DNA of 64,000 bases from assembly GCA_038277395.1 (NCBI GenBank), contig CM076190.1, positions 186,126,001-186,190,000 of the forward strand, in the 5' to 3' direction. Below are positions 1-10,530 of the stretch, piece by piece (position 1 is the first letter of the stretch; each line of letters opens with the position of its first letter). The translations under genes were made by a program, and so were the position numbers. Under the pieces are notes generated by a model that saw nothing but the letters and a program-made list of their open reading frames with translations, made no database searches and had not been told where the DNA came from. The stretch comes from Dryocosmus kuriphilus. Its lineage: Eukaryota; Arthropoda; Insecta; Hymenoptera; Cynipidae.

Positions 1-169
1 GACAAAGTCGAAAGTGAAAAACCGATGAGTGAATCACTACGGCTGATCTTGGGAGAAGATCCAAATGTATCCAAAGCGATGAAACTAAATATTCACTCTA
101 ATTTAATTTCAAGATTAAATTACTTCATGGATAATGGTATGAAAAAAGAGGAAACAGAATCTATTACAC

Positions 170-575
170 TATATGTTTTTGGGGTCGCTGAGTCCGAATC
201 CGGGGTCCGTTTTTCTCCATCAGGTCAGGGTCAAAGTCATTTCAAGGTCAAATCAAGATTATTCCACGAATGTGGACCAAGATGCCGTTTTTGTATGTTT
301 TTGAGGTCCCTGAATCCGAACTCGAGATTCGTTTGTCTCTATCAGGTCAGGGTCAAGGTCATTTCAAGCTTAAATCGAGGAAAAAGCCTGTGAACAGACA
401 CAATTACTACATCTACACGTCTTGGGATCGCTGAGTCCGAATCCGGGGTCCGCTTTTCTCCATCAGGTCAGGGTCAAGGTCATTTCAAGGATAAATCGAG
501 GAAAACCCCTGTGAACAGACACAACTACCCCATGTATATGTTTTTAGGATCGCTGAGTAAACAGAGACAGACATT
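170..575 (+). repeat. Satellite-like array of alternating ~125 bp subunits
   Basis: Two related subunit types alternate: one carries GCTGAGTCCGAATCCGGGGT, the other CCTGAATCCGAACTCGAG, each followed by TCAGGTCAGGGTCAAGGTCA and TTTCAAGG. Higher-order period is about 250 bp. Open frames crossing it (for example from base 25) are products of the repeat and carry no recognisable domain. The same array recurs at 2790-3275 in the opposite orientation. Confidence 0.85.
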
Positions 576-599
576 ATAACTATATGTATCATCGATTTA

Positions 600-2215
600 G
601 AAAATATCGAGAACCTTCATTTATCTATTGTTTTGTATGGTATCTTACTCTTTTCTTTTTCAATAATCGTGCAAGTGACTCTCTTTTACGCTTGACTCCT
701 TTTTTATTACTTTCTCTCTTCAATGACCAGCAGTAATCAGCCATCATGTTCACATCCCACCGTCCTTGATATGTCTTTTCCATTTTCTTGACATCTTGGT
801 GGAACCTCTCTCCCTGCTCCTCACTGAAATCCCCTAGATTCTGTGGAAACTAATCTATATGTGAATGCAAATAATGTAATTTTGAATTCAACAAACATCC
901 TAGTTCCTTATAGTTTTCCAACATTCGATCCACTGTTTTATTGTGCTCTACGCTTTTATTATTCCCAAGAAAATTTTGTACAACTTCTTTAAAATTGACC
1001 CATGCTGCTCTTTCTTTGTCAGTCATTACAAGAACGAACTCATTATCTTTTAACAATTCACGTATTTGTGGTCCATCAAAGATACCTTCATTAATTTTTG
1101 CGTCACTGAGTTTAGGGGATTTTTTCTTCAAATATTTAAAGCACTCTCCTTCTTTATTTAAGGCTTCTACATATTGCTTCCTCAAGCCGAGTTTGATGTG
1201 GAGGGGTGGAAGCAATACCTTACTGCGATCAACCAGTGTTTCGCGTACAATATTAGCAGAACCAGCCTCGAAAGTGGTTCTGTTCGGCCATATCTTCGTT
1301 GTATAGTGCTTCTTGCGATTTCTGCTGTCCCATAAACACAAAAAACAAGGATATTTCGTATTCCCAGATTGTTGTCCTAACAGTATAGTTCCCCTATCAT
1401 CGTAAAATATTTTCTAAAGTTTTTCTCCCGGTTTCGGTAATATGATATTCTTATGCCTTTTTAGAGCCAGTTGTTGCCTTTCATGTATGAAGCTAGATAT
1501 TCCACTTTACCTTTAGGTAAATGCAGGTCATTTACAAGATCATTCAATTCTTTTTGATCTATGATTTTTGGAGTTTTGTCTTGACCATTAGTAGCATAGT
1601 ATTCACTACTTGCACTCATATTTCCATCATCTGAAGTATATTCATCTCCATCTTTATATTCATCTTCTTCAGCGTCACTAATATCGCATGCATCATTGGT
1701 TGACATACTTTCCATCGAATCTATTGAACTGTCGCTTTCATCGTCAATATCAATATTTTCCTCTACTGGTCTTACTAACGTTGAAACTTTAGGATATTTG
1801 ATACTCTGAATATTTTTTTTATTAATTCCTGTCACTTTTGTCAAACATATATAACAGTTTGCTGCGCATGATGGTTCTTCCCAATATGCAGGTTTTACAA
1901 ACTTTAATTTTTCAGGTTTTTTTCGGAATCATATCTGGTCATCGTCATGTAACAAGCACTACATATCTTGTGTGGTATCCATTTTTTATCTTGGTTATAA
2001 ATAACCAATCCAAAACAGTTTTTGTAAATATTTTTAATTTTATCGGATATTTGTCTTCGGTCAGCTGATAGGTGATACTTAGCACATACGTAACAAAATG
2101 CATCAACATTTTTGTTACAGTAGTATTCAGATGAAGAACTTGATACATTTTTGTTTTTAATGAAGACACTGAAGTCTGTTTATTTGAAGTATTTGAAGTT
2201 GTGTTATGTTTGTTT
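600..2215 (-). pseudogene. Decayed zinc-binding multi-copy arthropod TE protein
   Basis: Read on the minus strand, an open frame from about 2215 gives a zinc-binding N-terminus (CYVCAKYHLS, HKICSAC, CYICLTKVTG), an acidic linker, and ELNDLVNDLHLPKGK. A TAA follows NNWL at about 1461, then the frame resumes with YYRNREKNFRKYF. About 100 or more residues expected from relatives are missing and the frame shifts before TKYPCFLCLWDSRN. The C-terminal half has LLPPLHIKLGL, then HSHID, a TAG at about 852 where relatives have Tyr, and EEQGERFHQD further on. I recognise this as an unnamed protein family in many copies in arthropod genomes. Biochemical role is unproven; a transposase is my inference from its copy number and layout. 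Broken by two stops, one frameshift and a deletion, so not functional here. Confidence 0.8.
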
Positions 2216-2244
2216 TTTTTGGGCCCCTTTGTAGATTGAAGTAC

Positions 2245-2409
2245 CCGCGCGTTAGGGATCCTGGTCTGATCGCAGGTCAGTCCACCGTCCTGAGGGTGAT
2301 AACTCTCATACCTACTCAGGTCTAAGTATGAGAGCTTTCTGACTTTGACGAGGACAATGTCAACTCGTCGTCAGACACACTACGGCTTCATTTTCACACC
2401 CTAACGCCC
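2245..2409 (-). repeat. RTE-type 5' leader fragment
   Basis: The reverse complement matches the leader of the RTE element at about 30744-30903: both share GTGTGTCTGAC-like sequence, GAAAGCTC, CATACTTAGACC, GACGGTGGACT and ACCTGCGATC in the same order. No RTE coding sequence follows, so this is an orphaned 5' fragment. The stretch from 2410 to 2790 shows no recognisable gene. Confidence 0.75.
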
Positions 2410-2789
2410 CCCTGCAAGGCAGCGCGCCACGCTGGCTTCGATACCACATGGGACTGGAAAGCGAATCATTCTACACATCTCCTTTCGAAGCATTTGTCAT
2501 CGTCCCAGTATCCCTCGCGGTAGCAGGATTTGAAGAATTCAAGTATCACCACGCAGATGTAGTGTTAGTTTAGAAACTGTAATTGGGCTCACCAATGCTG
2601 CTATATTACATCCTTCAGTGCAGAGATATTCGGTCAGTCAGAATATAAAAACTATATTCTATAAAACTGAGGATAAATTAAACGTCTGTCTTCCGTATCA
2701 CTTTAAAACAGAAGTCTTGAAGCATAGAAAATAAAACAAATATATCAAATTTTATTTTATATCTGTATCATACGACGTATTCAATGTCA

Positions 2790-3275
2790 TTGGCTTTCAA
2801 GTTTTTTCCTCGATTCGATCTTGAGATCACCTTGATCCAGACCCGATGAAGACCAACAGACTTCGGATTCGCACCCAGGGACATCAAAAACATACAAAAC
2901 GGCATCTTGGCCCACGTTCGTGAAATAATCGTCATTTGACCGTGAAATGACCTTGACCTGATAGAAAAAAACGGACCCCTGATTCGGACTCAGCGACCCC
3001 AAAAACGTATAGATGTAGTAATTGTGTCTGTTCACAGGTTTTTTTTTTTCCTCGATTTAACCTTGAAATGACCTTGACCCTGACCTGATGGAGACCAACA
3101 GACCTGAAATTCGGACTCAGGGACCCAAAAACATACAAAAACGGCATCTTGGCCCACATTCGTGGAATAATATTGATTTGACCTTGAAACGACCTTGGCC
3201 CTGATCTGATGGAGAAAAACGGACCCCAGATTCGGACTCAGCGACCCCAAAAACATATAGATATGGTGGTATGGT
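2790..3275 (-). repeat. Inverted copy of the satellite-like array
   Basis: Reverse complement carries the same alternating subunits as 170-575, including GGTCGCTGAGTCCGAATC, TCAGGTCAGGGTCAAGGTCA and the link CCTGTGAACAGACACAATTA. The two arrays lie in opposite orientation on either side of the pseudogene at 600-2215, so they could act as, or derive from, long subterminal repeats, or be chance neighbours. Overlapping frames here (2787-3256) are repeat artefacts. Confidence 0.85.
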
Positions 3276-3363
3276 CACGTGCACAGAAAATTTTTTTTTT
3301 TTTTTGTGGGGGTGTGTTATTAAGAAATACGAGGTCCGAGAAGCCTTATCACCGCCAATTTGA

Positions 3364-3911
3364 AGCGAACAAATTCAGGCTAAGCGCAATGAAAAAGCAG
3401 TAAAGAGAGATGGTTATCGACCTGATACACAAAAATTAGCCAATACGGCCTTAACTGCAATTGCAGCTGCGATTACTATTCTCGACAATGCCGAAGATGA
3501 TGGAGTAGAACAAGAAAGTTTTCTAGAAAAACTATCAGAGGCTGCAAAACTCGTTGCAGAGATCAATTTACAACAAACGGAAACGAGGAAAGCGTTTATT
3601 GTTCCTCGCTTCACTAAAGCCTTCCAAGAAGTACTTAAGAAATGTAAGCCAGATAAGTACTTATTCGGAAGAGATCTGTCTATCAAAATAAAGGATATAA
3701 AGGACACAGACTTTTCAAGGATCTAACAATGGAAAGAAATGCTAAAACCCCACAAAAACCATCGGGAAACCGGTACAGGGCCACAAGGACAAGGGAACCG
3801 AAGTTCCTCTTAAAAAAGAATTTCACCCCAAACGAACAGAGGGGCCCGAGATACAGTCAGAGTCAGGGTCAACAGTTCCCAAACGCCAAGGGTCCCCAGG
3901 AGAACATTTAA
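3364..3911 (+). pseudogene. DIRS Gag-like ORF1 remnant
   Basis: From 3364 to 3726 an open frame without ATG reads SEQIQAKRNEKAVKRDGYRP and ends in LFGRDLSIKIKDIKDTDFSR. The block EEVLKKCKPDKYLFGRDL-like is typical of the C-terminal part of DIRS ORF1 as I know it. A second short frame, 3729-3911, is strongly basic (NRYRATRTREPKFLLKK) and probably continues the nucleic-acid-binding tail. The N-terminal half is missing, cut off at or near the satellite array. It precedes the reverse transcriptase with no gap, as in DIRS. Assigned mainly by position, so moderately sure. Confidence 0.55.
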
Positions 3912-3917
3912 TAGTAG

Positions 3918-5660
3918 GTAAAAAGAAAATAGCAGGAAACTTAAAAAATTATCTTATTGAATGGAAAAAAATTACAAACAACAATTTTATTTTACAATAC
4001 GTCAAAGGTTACAAAATTAGCTTTGTGAAAATCCCGAAACAAAACATTTCCGGTTATACAAATTCTTGCTCTATAGCCAAGATCCATGTAATCAATTAGG
4101 AAATTAGGTCACTACTAGATAAGGGTGCTTTCAAAAATGTAAAAGAGTAAAGGGCCAACTTGTATCACCATTTTTTACTGTACCAAAACCTGATGGTTCA
4201 TTAAGATTCATTACTAACTTAAAACGATTGAACAAATACGTTGCTACAAATCACTTTAAGATGGAAGATTTGAAAACTGCTACTAGATTAAGATCTCCTG
4301 GAGATTTCGTAGCTACAAAGACTTGCAAGACGCCTTTTTCACAGTACCTGTCCATAAACATAGCCAAAAGTTTCTAACTTTTAAACTTAAAAATAAGTAT
4401 TTTAAGTTTACTTGCTTACCTTTTGGTCTGTGCACAAGTTCTTTTATTTAAAAAAAAATATTAAAACCAGTCTTAAAACATCTTAGAGAAAGAGGTCTTA
4501 GGTTTGTAGCTTATCTTGACGATTTGTTATGTATAGCAACTATCTTTGACGAACGTGTAAAAAATGTCTCAGAGACTGTTGGCTTGTTACAGAACCTAGG
4601 ATTCATAATTAACGTTAACAAATCAAATTCAACACCTACACAAAAATGTAAATACCTGAGGTTTGTACTTGAGACAAGAGAAAGTTTACTAAGTTTGACA
4701 CAGAAAAAGAAAGATAATTTATTGCAAACTCTAAATACCGTTTCCAATTTAACCTCCTGTAGAATTATAGACTTAGCTAAACTACTGGGAAAATCAGTCG
4801 CTGCATGCCTCGCTATAAACTATGGTTGGTTGTATACCAAGGTCTTAGAAAGAGAAAAGGTCAAAGCCTCAGAACAAGCAAATAATAACTATAAGGCGAT
4901 TATGAAAATATCACAAGACATTAAAGAAGATCCTGTTTGGTGGCTAAATCGTATTCCAATTGGTGGTAAATCGTTTAAAGTAGAATCATATCCTAAAGTT
5001 ATTTTTACAGACGCCTCGGAGAGTGGTTGGGGTGCTACAGATAAAGTTAAAGAATGCTTTGGGTTTTGGAATAGAGAAGAACTTTCCTTCCATATAAACT
5101 ATAAAGGACTATTAGCAGTTAAATATGCATTAACACAGATTGCCGAAAATGTAAAAGACTGTAATATTTTACTCAGAGTTGATAACACAACTGCCATATC
5201 TTATATTAACAAAATAGGCGGCGTAAAATTTTAAAAATTCAACAAGCTGGCAAGGTCCATCTGGCAGTTGGCTGAAAAGGGAAACATTTTTCTTGGAGCA
5301 TCGTGTATACAATCAAAAGAAAATAAAGATGCGGATAGACTATCCAGAACCTTGAATAAAGATGCAGAATGGGGATTGCGACCTCAATTCTATGAAAAAA
5401 TAGTACAAACCTTCGGTCTTCCCGAGGTTGACATTTTCGCCTCGAGTATTTATAAAAAATGTGAAAAATATTTCTCATGGATGCCGGACAATAATGCCTT
5501 ATCTATAGGCGCTTTTACCATAGACTGGAATAACATTTATTTTTATGCTTTTCCAGCTTCCATTTTAATTCTGGAAACATTGCACAAGATTCAACAAGAG
5601 CAGGCCCAAACAACCATGGTATCCCCTATTCCTGAAACTTGTTGCACCCAATATTATTGA
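3918..5660 (+). pseudogene. DIRS reverse transcriptase / RNase H
   Basis: Joined from several frames. N-terminal GNLKNYLIEWKKIT and VKGYKISF match DIRS RT starts; then GQLVSPFFTVPKPDGSLRFI, a broken DLQDAFFTVP block near 4325 (one base lost just at the first catalytic Asp), FTCLPFGLCTSS, and the polymerase motif AYLDDLLCIA at about 4507. RNase H begins with VIFTDASESGWGA (about 5003) and continues to VDNTTAISYINK; the frame stops at 5234 and resumes as SIWQLAEKGN. The end carries GLPEVDIFAS, a block found in DIRS-type polyproteins. Frameshifts near 4320 and 4450 and stops at about 4100 and 5234 make it inactive. Second and third polymerase aspartates (YLDD) remain. Confidence 0.85.
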
Positions 5661-5693
5661 ATTTAATCCGTCTAATGAATTACTAATATCTTT

Positions 5694-6731
5694 ATGCAGG
5701 GAACAACATCACCCAAGAACACAACACCTGAGCCTGCTGGCAGCGATCGTGCCAGGCAGGCGTTCCGCCATAAAAATATACCAGAAGAGTCATTAGATCT
5801 AATGTTAGCATCTTTAACTAAACCAACGCTTAAACAATATAAGTCTAGCCTTTATAGATGGTCTCTTTTTTGTTCACAAAATAATATAAATTTCCTTGAA
5901 CCAGAGTTATGTAAGGTAATAAAATTTTTGACGTAGGGTTTTAAAGAAGGTAGATCATACAGCTCGCTTAGTACGGATAGGAGTGCGATATCTCTAATAT
6001 CTACAAACAAAATTGGAGAAAATGACCTAATAAGGCGGTTATTAAAGGGATGTTTCAAATTAAACCCCACAAAGACAAAATATTGAGTAACGTGGGACGT
6101 AAACAAAGTTCTAAATTATCGTGAGAGTTTAAGTATCTCAGATGACTTGTCATTAAAGCAACTTTCCTTAAAAACAATAATGTCATTATCTTTAGTCACA
6201 GCCCAAATAGTACAAACACCCGCAAGTAGAAGATTAGATAATATCCAGTTAAATATAGATAATATTAAGATTATTATTGCTGATGTAATTAAAATATCAC
6301 GACCAGGAGTTGCGAACCCTGTTTTATCGCTACCAAAGTATGACGAAAGACCAAATTTATGTGTATTTTCTTACATAAAATGTTATTTAGAGAAAACAAA
6401 TAATTTAAGGGACAACGAGCCTTATTTATTTATTACTTGTAAGAAACCTCATGTATGCATTACTTCGCAGACGGTTAGTAGGTGGTTGAAATCTGTTCTT
6501 ACACTAGCAGGTATAGATACAACAATCTTTTCGGGTCATTCCGTACGACATGCAGCTACGTCAAATGCACTAGCTAGTGGAGTTGATATCGAAACTATTA
6601 GAAAAACCGCTGGATGGTCTGAGAGGTCTTCTACCTTTGCAAAATATTATAATCGACCTACTCAAAGAGAGAATAATAATTTCGGTATGAGTTTGCTAAT
6701 TAAAAATATAACAGAACCTAATCAAGTATAA
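5694..6731 (+). pseudogene. DIRS tyrosine recombinase
   Basis: This is the integration enzyme that replaces an integrase in DIRS elements. The N-terminal core-binding part (LTKPTLKQYKSSLYRWSLFC) ends at a stop at about 5936; the frame resumes as GFKEGRSYSSLSTDRSAISL and has another stop near 6086. From 6147 to 6731 the catalytic domain is open: SLVTAQIVQTPASRRL, SGHSVRHAATSNAL (His-x-x-Arg), TAGWSERSSTFAKYY (Trp box and Tyr nucleophile). The first catalytic Arg, expected in AQRVQT, is Ile here (ATA), which by itself should kill strand exchange. Order after RT fits the DIRS family. Confidence 0.85.
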
Positions 6732-6887
6732 ACTTAATCTAATACGTTCTAATAAGAAATCCGTTTATTTAAAAATTTCTTCAATAAAGCCTTCTATACA
6801 AATATCCTAGCTGCCTAAAATTATAAAAATTATTTCTCTAAATAACTACATGTTTACATATAATCCTGAGAGTAAAGCTTGAAGTAT

Positions 6888-6963
6888 AATTAAAGATTAA
6901 ACGAACTTACCTAAGTGAAGCTCGATCGTAATTATACGAAAGCTTCACTCGAAGAGATTATAT
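6888..6963 (+). repeat. Likely DIRS internal complementary region
   Basis: A 76 bp stretch whose reverse complement recurs at 10455-10530 with one visible mismatch (GAGCTT against GAACTT). A 20 bp direct repeat, CTACATGTTTACATATAATC, lies at 6846-6865 and 10443-10462. DIRS elements carry an internal region complementary to their outer ends, so this is the likely source; an unrelated inverted duplication is the alternative. Confidence 0.6.
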
Positions 6964-6974
6964 CCCACCCTCAA

Positions 6975-7345
6975 TAGGCTGGGGCGAAAAACCAACACTG
7001 TGCGTCCAGGAAACGCCTGGGTGCGAAAAAGTGGCCCAGTCCAATCCGAAACTCAGCGCACTTTGAAATTTTGAAATCGGATAATATCCTCAGTCTGTTC
7101 TTTGAGGGTGAAATCTCGAAATTTCACTAAAAAATACTAAAATTTAAGGTTTTGCAAAAATGAGCCTAAAATCGATACCGATGCCTTCCAAGGGTGACTT
7201 TACGATGAAAGGTTATCAGAGGGTACTTAGAGGTCCGTACCGAGTCGCCAAAGTCATCCCATGCCAATCCCCATGGAGGGGGAAATGGCTCAAAATTGAT
7301 TATTTTCGAGTAAAACGCTTAAATTCTTGTGCGGTCTCTACACTG
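6975..7345 (+). repeat. Left terminal inverted repeat
   Basis: Pairs with about 9907-10276. Shared blocks in order: GGAAACGCCTGGGTGC-like, GTGGCCCAGTCCAATCCGAA, GGGTGAAATCTCGAAATTTC, AAGGTTTTGCAAAAATG, GGAAATGGCTCAAAATTG, AAAACGCTTAAAT. A 23 bp poly-C run (7354-7376) lies just inside it. The ATG at 7160 is inside the TIR and is not taken as the gene start. Confidence 0.9.
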
Positions 7346-7471
7346 AAGCTGGACCCCCCCCCCCCCCCCCCCCCCCGTTCGCCGGTCTCCTTCTCCCATC
7401 CCTCTCCCCCTCCCTCTGGTCGAGCGTTGTCGAGACTTGCCAGAACCTGTCAATGGCTCCTATGCCACAGC

Positions 7472-9795
7472 ATGTCGAAATTCGCGAAGAGAGACTTTGT
7501 GCAGTGCCCTATATTTGGTCTTCCAAAAGATTTTGGTCCAAACGTTTTGCCAACGAGGGCTGACGTTTTGCGATGTTGTCAGGAGGTTCGAAGACAAAAG
7601 GGCTGTCTTTCAAAAAAAGACAAGGAGCCTTCGTTCGGAGACATTGCCGACGAAGTCCGTTCCAAACTAATAGTTATTTGGGAATCTGCTTCTATCCCAA
7701 CGGCCTCAGAGCAGCGCATTAAGGAATGTCTCACAAATCTCCATAAAAAATACACTACGTTGAAAAGTTTATTGAAGAGCAAAACAACTTCTCAAAGTAA
7801 TAAGGATGAGAAAATCGCCGCCTTCAAAGAGTACTGCTCTGAATTATTTAACATAGCCGCTTGTAAGTGCGTTGACTTGTCTAGGTGCTCCTGTCCCAAG
7901 GAAAAGAAGATTCCAGCCATAGAGCATGCCTTCTGTCTTGACCAAAGAGGTAAAAGACTCATGGGAATCGCCAGCTTAGATGTCTCTGAAACAAAAAAAA
8001 AATAAGAAAGCAGAACGTAATGCAAAAAGAAGCAAACTTGAACGGGAAGAGGGTGGGGAAAGCGTTCCTACTGCATCGGCCTCCACATCTTCCTCTACGA
8101 TTGATATGGATATAGATTTAGATTGCTTCTTTGAGGAAGGTGAAGGGGATAATCCTCCTCCTGAAATTAAGGTAAAAGTTTATGCTTCTACCGATGATGA
8201 CGATTTTCACGACATACCGCACAGACTTGTGCAGAGAAAATCATCGCAGGTCGGACTTGACTTATCTGAAGCAGCAGTAGTTGATCAAAGATATGGTATA
8301 AGTCAACGGGCTGTGGCACATTTAAGCTCGTCTGTGCTCCTCGCTGACAATCGAGCAGGTATGATCTCCCCGGATATTTCTCGAGAAGTACCTGAGTGTC
8401 TAGTCATAGATAAAAGTAAGATAAGGCGCGAGAAAATTAAAACAGGCTCCAAGTTGAAGGAGGAATCACGCCATGAGGATTCTATTCGTGGCTTGTACTT
8501 TGATAGTCGGAAAGACGAAACATTGACAGCCTCCGGATTTATTAAGGAGAAATACATATCTTTGGGCCGAACCAGGTTCTAAATACGTAGGCCATGTCGT
8601 CACACCATCGAGCCATGCGCAAGATGAGTGTGATTCTATTTATAATTACGTAACAACAGAACTGAATGGAGGTTTCGATGCAGAGGTAGTCGTGGGCTAT
8701 GACGGTACAAATACAAATACGGGCTGGAAGGGAGGAATTATTATTCGTCTACTAGAGGAACGACTTGAGCGTCCCTTGCAATGGGTTGTCTGTCTATTAC
8801 ATTTCAATGAGCTACCGTTCAGAAGTCTTTTCGTACTTATTGACGGACCTACCTCTGGTCCGAACAAATACTCAGGGCCAATAGGGGGACAACTTCCAAC
8901 TTGTGAGACCCTCGATGTTGTAAAGTTTAAACAAGTTGAGTGTGACTTACCTGAGATTGAGCCCACTGATCTCAGCTCAGATCAAAGGTATCTTTATGAG
9001 ATATCAGATGCCATGCGGTCCAGAGCGTGCTCTCCTGAGCTGGCCTCCCGGAAGATAGGCCCCATCAACATGGCTCGCTGGCTAACAACTGCAAATAGAA
9101 TTCTGAGATTATGCATAGCAACAAAAAGTCCCACAAAGAAACTGCAAGTATTAGTTGAATACTTACTCACAGTATACGTACGTCAGTGGTTCCACATCAG
9201 ATGGGATAAGTCTATCGCTGATGTGAGTCGGCACCTCCTTCAAGCAATCAAATTGTCAAGGTTTCTTCCTCTGAGGTACCGAAATGTGGAAAACACTTCC
9301 ATTCAGACAAACGGCTTCTCTGCCATGCCAGAAAATATACTTCTTGGAATGGTAACCGACCCTAGGCTTACCGTTCGCCAAGACGCACTCACCAAAATCC
9401 TGGAAGCAAAACATAAGCAACAGACAACTGTTAGATACAATATTGTGCTAAAAATTAATTTTGGAGCTAATGATGACGCAGAAATGATTGATTGGGAAGA
9501 GACAAATGTTTCACTTACCGTACCTCCAGTTTTAATTCCTATAACAGAGGATGAACTTACCGCTAAGCTATCTATGGCCGATGACTTGGTACCAGACTGG
9601 GACTTTACATCTTTCCCTTGTCACACAGTAGCGGTGGAAAGAACTGTTAGACTGGTAACAGAGGTGTCCAGACAAGGCATCGGTCCCGATGCTCGGGACC
9701 GACAGAGACGCGCCACACTTCTTTCTCGAAAGGCTGTCAACTTATTTGACGCTCAGAAAGACTTTGTGGGTGTAATTAATGACACTGAGACTTAA
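7472..9795 (+). pseudogene. Transposase-like gene of the 3.3 kb TIR element
   Basis: Start chosen at ATG 7472 (MSKFAKRDFVQC), after the TIR and poly-C. The N-terminal part has LPTRADVLRCCQEVRRQKG and a cysteine-rich FNIAACKCVDLSRCSCPKEK typical of this family. At a run of A (about 7990-8002) the frame slips; the second part runs to 8582 through NKKAERNAKRSKLE. Another slip near 8567 leads to EPGSKYVGHVVTPSS, then GYDGTNTNTGWKGG, RPLQWVVCLLHFNELP, MARWLTTANRILRL and FPCHTVAVERTVRLVTEVS, ending at 9795. I recognise these blocks from unnamed multi-copy arthropod proteins; YDGTNTNTG likely holds a catalytic Asp of a DDE nuclease (inference). Two frameshifts only, so decay is recent. Confidence 0.75.
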
Positions 9796-9906
9796 ATAAG
9801 CACGTTCTACATATGGTTGGTTGGCTGGGTAGGGCGTGAGTGGAGCCCGATGTGCAGCCACCTCCACGTGGTGGGCTTTGGGTCACTCGAAGTAGTAGAA
9901 CTCAGT

Positions 9907-10276
9907 GCGCTAGGAGCTGCACAAGTATTTAAGCGTTTTACTCGAAAATACGCAATTTTGAGCCATTTCCCCCTCCATGAGGATTGGCATGGGATGACTT
10001 TGGTGACTCCGTACGAACCTCTAAGTACCCTCTGATGACTTTTCATCGCAAAATCATCCTTGGAAGGCATCGATATCGATTTTAAGCCCATTTTTGCAAA
10101 ACCTTAAATTTTAGTGTTTTTTAGTGAAATTTCGAGATTTCACCCTCAAAGAACAGACTGAAGATATTATCCGATTTCAAAATTTCAAAGTGCGCTGAGT
10201 TTCGGATTGGACTGGGCCACTTTTCTGCACCCAGGCGTTTCTTGGACGCAAAATGTTGGGTTTTCGCCCCAGCCTA
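9907..10276 (-). repeat. Right terminal inverted repeat
   Basis: Reverse complement of the left TIR at 6975-7345. It contains a 94-codon open frame on the minus strand (MGLKSISMPSKDDF) that mirrors the left-TIR frame (MSLKSIPMPSKGDF); both are TIR sequence and not a gene. Confidence 0.9.
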
Positions 10277-10530
10277 ACCCTTAACCCTACCCTTAACTAT
10301 AATTTTTAATAATTTTTGCCTATAACTCAGAAAAAAGGGGCAGAGAATAAGAGAGCGGGATTCGAAGGCAGGGCCTCTATCCAGACTTCAGTTTATTATC
10401 TCCGAAATACGTTGTGCCATCTGGCGGCAGCTGGAGCAAATACTACATGTTTACATATAATCTCTTCGAGTGAAGCTTTCGTATAATTACGATCGAACTT
10501 CACTTAGGTAAGTTCGTTTAATCTTTAATT
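10277..10530 (+). repeat. Possible DIRS right terminal repeat
   Basis: About 254 bp beyond the TIR element, ending with the 76 bp inverted match to 6888-6963. Length and position fit a DIRS right inverted terminal repeat. It opens with CCCTTAACCCTACCCTTAAC. From 10531 to 11040 I see only AT-rich sequence without a recognisable feature. Confidence 0.45.

Larger units (their letters stand above)
3330..6963 (+). mobile_element. DIRS-type tyrosine-recombinase retrotransposon, left end lost
   Basis: Gag-like, reverse transcriptase plus RNase H, and tyrosine recombinase genes follow one another on the plus strand, which is the DIRS set; no integrase or LTR is seen. The left terminal repeat is not visible: coding sequence starts about 60 bp after the satellite array. 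After the recombinase stop at 6731 lies 3' non-coding sequence including 6888-6963, whose reverse complement recurs at 10455-10530. That fits a DIRS internal complementary region and right terminal repeat now separated by a DNA transposon, so the element may truly end near 10530. Confidence 0.8.
6975..10276 (+). mobile_element. 3.3 kb DNA transposon with ~370 bp TIRs and 8 bp TSD
   Basis: Ends read TAGGCTGGGGCGAAAA and, inverted, TTTTCGCCCCAGCCTA. The long TIRs (6975-7345 and about 9907-10276) align over their whole length with roughly one mismatch in ten bases by eye. Flanks are ACCCTCAA at 6967-6974 and ACCCTTAA at 10277-10284, an 8 bp target duplication with one difference. An 8 bp duplication suits hAT or P-like elements; the TIRs are unusually long for hAT. 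One transposase-like gene lies inside. It sits within DIRS 3' sequence. Superfamily left open. Confidence 0.85.

Noticed and set aside
25..393. 122-codon open frame at the window start
   Set aside because: Lies mostly in the satellite-like subunits; the same peptide words recur in mirror frames at 2787-3256.
7160..7471. ATG at 7160 as the start of the 3.3 kb element's gene
   Set aside because: It is inside the terminal inverted repeat, is mirrored in the right TIR, and crosses a poly-C run; 7472 fits the protein family better.
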